Origin: Candidatus Gottesmanbacteria bacterium RIFOXYB1_FULL_47_11 | Lineage (GTDB): Bacteria; Patescibacteriota; Microgenomatia; UBA10105; UBA927 | Assembly (NCBI GenBank): GCA_001779455.1 | Contig: MFKE01000005.1 | Span: 350 to 13,650, forward strand | Reading direction: 5' to 3' | DNA: 13,301 bases | In this document: positions 11,956-13,301 of the stretch, in pieces | How the letters are laid out: the number at the start of each line of letters is the position of its first letter | How positions within the stretch are numbered: the stretch's first letter is position 1 | Notes under the pieces: model-generated | The model's database searches: none | The model's input: only the letters and a program-made list of their open reading frames with translations | What the model was told of the DNA's origin: nothing | Program-made: the position numbers and the translations under genes

Positions 11956-12394
11956 CAACCTGCGTAAGCACTCCCAGCGGATATCCTGCTTTTGCGTGAA
12001 ATATGTTTTCCGTCCGGTAAATCCGGTAGGTTAATTTTTCCCAGAATCCCGCAGACGGCGAGGGTTTATGTTTGTCTTTACGGGCGAAAAATATATACCA
12101 CGGTGCCTCAAGCCAGTCGGGCAGTTCTCCTGCAATAATTGTAGAGAGAAGCGGGAGTGCATCTCCCTTTCCTTGAAACAGGAAATATGCTACCGTTATA
12201 CCCAGAGTGGTTTCTGCAATAGCCAGAAGCCCCGTGTTTTTTTTGGAGCGGCCGCGCCAATCGGTACCGAAATCCCAATGGGGGATTGCATCCATAACAA
12301 AGTGGGATACGAATGCCAGGGGGATTGAGATTATAGGAGCCGGGATCGATCGGTAGATAGCGGCGGAAACAAGAGCATGTGCGGTTGCAGTCAT
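11909..12394 (-). CDS. Polytopic membrane protein with conserved His/Asp residues, possible metal-dependent hydrolase
   Basis: The 161-residue protein has hydrophobic segments at about 19-34, 55-73, 80-102 and 138-157. A His/Asp pattern near the N-terminus (H6; SHFVMDAIPHWD at 30-41) and later acidic and His residues (GELPDW at 89-94, H133) resemble membrane-bound metal-dependent hydrolases of the YdjM type, but the match is weak. The role is unknown. Its 3' end overlaps the NIF3 gene by 47 bases on the opposite strand. The start at 12394 lies six bases after a TACAAT box, so the transcript would be leaderless. A divergent MFS gene starts 20 bases away. Confidence 0.6.
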   Translation of the reverse strand: MTATAHALVSAAIYRSIPAPIISIPLAFVSHFVMDAIPHWDFGTDWRGRSKKNTGLLAIAETTLGITVAYFLFQGKGDALPLLSTIIAGELPDWLEAPWYIFFARKDKHKPSPSAGFWEKLTYRIYRTENIFHAKAGYPLGVLTQVVTVAFFLLLLTRSTG

Positions 12395-12400
12395 TTGTCA

Positions 12401-12430
12401 ATTGTATCAACAATATGGTAACCAGCGCAA
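12401..12430 (-). promoter_or_regulatory. Candidate promoter of the membrane-protein gene
   Basis: On the minus strand TTGCGC (12430-12425), an 18-base spacer and TACAAT (12406-12401). The predicted start falls at or next to the ATG at 12394. The -35 lies inside the start of the divergent MFS gene, so the two genes must share control DNA. Confidence 0.45.
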
Positions 12431-13301
12431 ATGAACAGAAACAATCCTCTTACAGGGAAGTGCTTACCTTTCCGTCATTCCGGCATTTGTGGGTCGGGCA
12501 GATTTTTTCCCAGCTTGCCGTAAATACCCTTCTTTTTGTTCTTGCGCTGCGACTGTACCAGACAACAGGGAGTAATACCGCGGTGTCCGGATTATTTCTG
12601 GCATACGGGATACCGGCGGCGCTCTTCGGCATGGTTGCCGGCACGGTTGTTGATCATCTGGATAAACGCCGTGTCCTCGTATACTGCGATATCGCGCGCG
12701 CGCTGTTGGTTTTAATCTTATTTTTCCTCTCCGGTAATATATTTCTGGTGTATCTTGTCATGTTTGTGAATGCGGTGATTACGCAGTTGTATGTGCCCTC
12801 CGAAGCTCCGATTATCCCAAAGATTGTGCCCGAAACGCACCTGGTCACTGCCAACAGCATGTTTTCCGTTACATTCTACAGCAGCCTGGCAATCGGCAGT
12901 GTTGCTTCGGGGCCGCTCCTTCGGTTTGTAGGCCCTAACTGGATATTTGTCGTTTTAAGCGCATTTTTTTTCCTCGCGGCGTGGAGTGAAGCGAGGCTTC
13001 CGAGTATGGCCAAAGGCGTATTGGGATTCCGCACTGTTTTTACGTATGAATGCAGCCATATTGCCGTCCGCATATGGGAAGAACTGACCGAGGGCGTTCG
13101 CTATGTACGCGCGTCTGCGGTTTTAACCGACAGTCTTCTGCTCTTGACCGGTACACAGGTTATTTTCGCCATACTGGGCACACTCGGACCGGGGTTTGCC
13201 GATCGCATGATGGCCATTGATGTCCGGGACGCCTCGCTTCTTATTGTCGGGCCGGCGGTGGTGGGAATTCTTGTCGGGGCGCTCTGGGTAGGGAACTTCG
13301 G
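12415..13301 (+). CDS. MFS transporter, 3' end outside window
   Basis: An open frame from the ATG at 12415 runs to the window edge (295 codons seen, no stop). The N-terminal SFRHLWVGQIFSQLAVNTLLF (about 21-41) and the motif A equivalent GTVVDHLDKRR (76-86) after the second helix identify a major facilitator of the enterobactin exporter-like (MFS_3) group. About seven hydrophobic helices are visible before the cut, with a hydrophilic central loop (about 195-230). It is a secondary transporter, probably a drug or metabolite exporter; the substrate is unknown. It starts 20 bases from the divergent membrane-protein gene. No Shine-Dalgarno sequence is seen, and GTG or later ATG starts cannot be excluded. 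Confidence 0.85.
   Translation, partial: MVTSANEQKQSSYREVLTFPSFRHLWVGQIFSQLAVNTLLFVLALRLYQTTGSNTAVSGLFLAYGIPAALFGMVAGTVVDHLDKRRVLVYCDIARALLVLILFFLSGNIFLVYLVMFVNAVITQLYVPSEAPIIPKIVPETHLVTANSMFSVTFYSSLAIGSVASGPLLRFVGPNWIFVVLSAFFFLAAWSEARLPSMAKGVLGFRTVFTYECSHIAVRIWEELTEGVRYVRASAVLTDSLLLLTGTQVIFAILGTLGPGFADRMMAIDVRDASLLIVGPAVVGILVGALWVGNF

Noticed and set aside
1..13301. Alternative genetic code (TGA as glycine, as in some reduced lineages)
   Set aside because: Several complete genes end in TGA at the expected family length, including dnaB and prfA, so TGA is a stop.
1..13301. CRISPR array, insertion sequence or integrase gene
   Set aside because: No regularly spaced repeats, transposase or recombinase motifs were seen on either strand, including near the displaced tRNA end.

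Overview
The window looks like chromosomal DNA from a bacterium with a small, gene-dense genome. A member of the Candidate Phyla Radiation (Patescibacteria) is my best guess. This is inference from several signs: gaps of 1-20 bases between genes, few Shine-Dalgarno sequences, -10 boxes that sit directly in front of start codons, a release factor without its first domain, a metallo-beta-lactamase-fold protein without its metal ligands next to dnaB, and Thr-Pro-linked surface proteins. The genetic code is standard. TGA is used as a stop in prfA, dnaB, the first radical SAM gene, the TrpR-like regulator and the DUF5666-like gene.

Layout from left to right. (1) 1-1077, minus strand: rpmE (ribosomal protein L31) then a short prfA (release factor 1), with a possible prmC start at the window edge. 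(2) 1090-3529, minus: a tight operon of a DUF2007-like gene, hisS and an EamA transporter, with gaps of 1 and 3 bases. (3) 3598-6540, minus: an accessory block of two radical SAM/SPASM proteins and a very AT-rich, cysteine-containing orphan protein. (4) 6596-6732: an intergenic control region with two abutting 16-bp palindromes and a terminator-like hairpin. (5) 6741-8216, minus: two surface proteins and a TrpR/YerC-type repressor in one operon. (6) 8217-8258: overlapping divergent promoters. (7) 8259-10102, plus: an MBL-fold pseudoenzyme and the replicative helicase dnaB. (8) 10121-10991, plus: tRNA-Leu(CAA), an orphan gene, a displaced 3' end of a tRNA-Leu, and a second orphan gene. (9) 10993-13301: a NIF3-family gene, a convergent and overlapping membrane-protein gene, and an MFS transporter cut by the window end.

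Two regions deserve attention. The first is the unit at 3598-8216. A TrpR-like regulator lies next to tandem palindromes that probably are its operators. Beyond these are two SPASM maturases with complete cysteine sets, a pair typical of peptide modification, but no recognisable substrate peptide; a 36-codon reading frame on the opposite strand is a weak candidate. The second is the tRNA-Leu locus. A second tRNA 3' end (T arm plus acceptor strand) lies about 410 bases downstream of the intact gene, and each 3' end is followed within a few bases by the ATG of a low-GC orphan gene. This looks like cassette insertion at a tRNA 3' end without a resident integrase.
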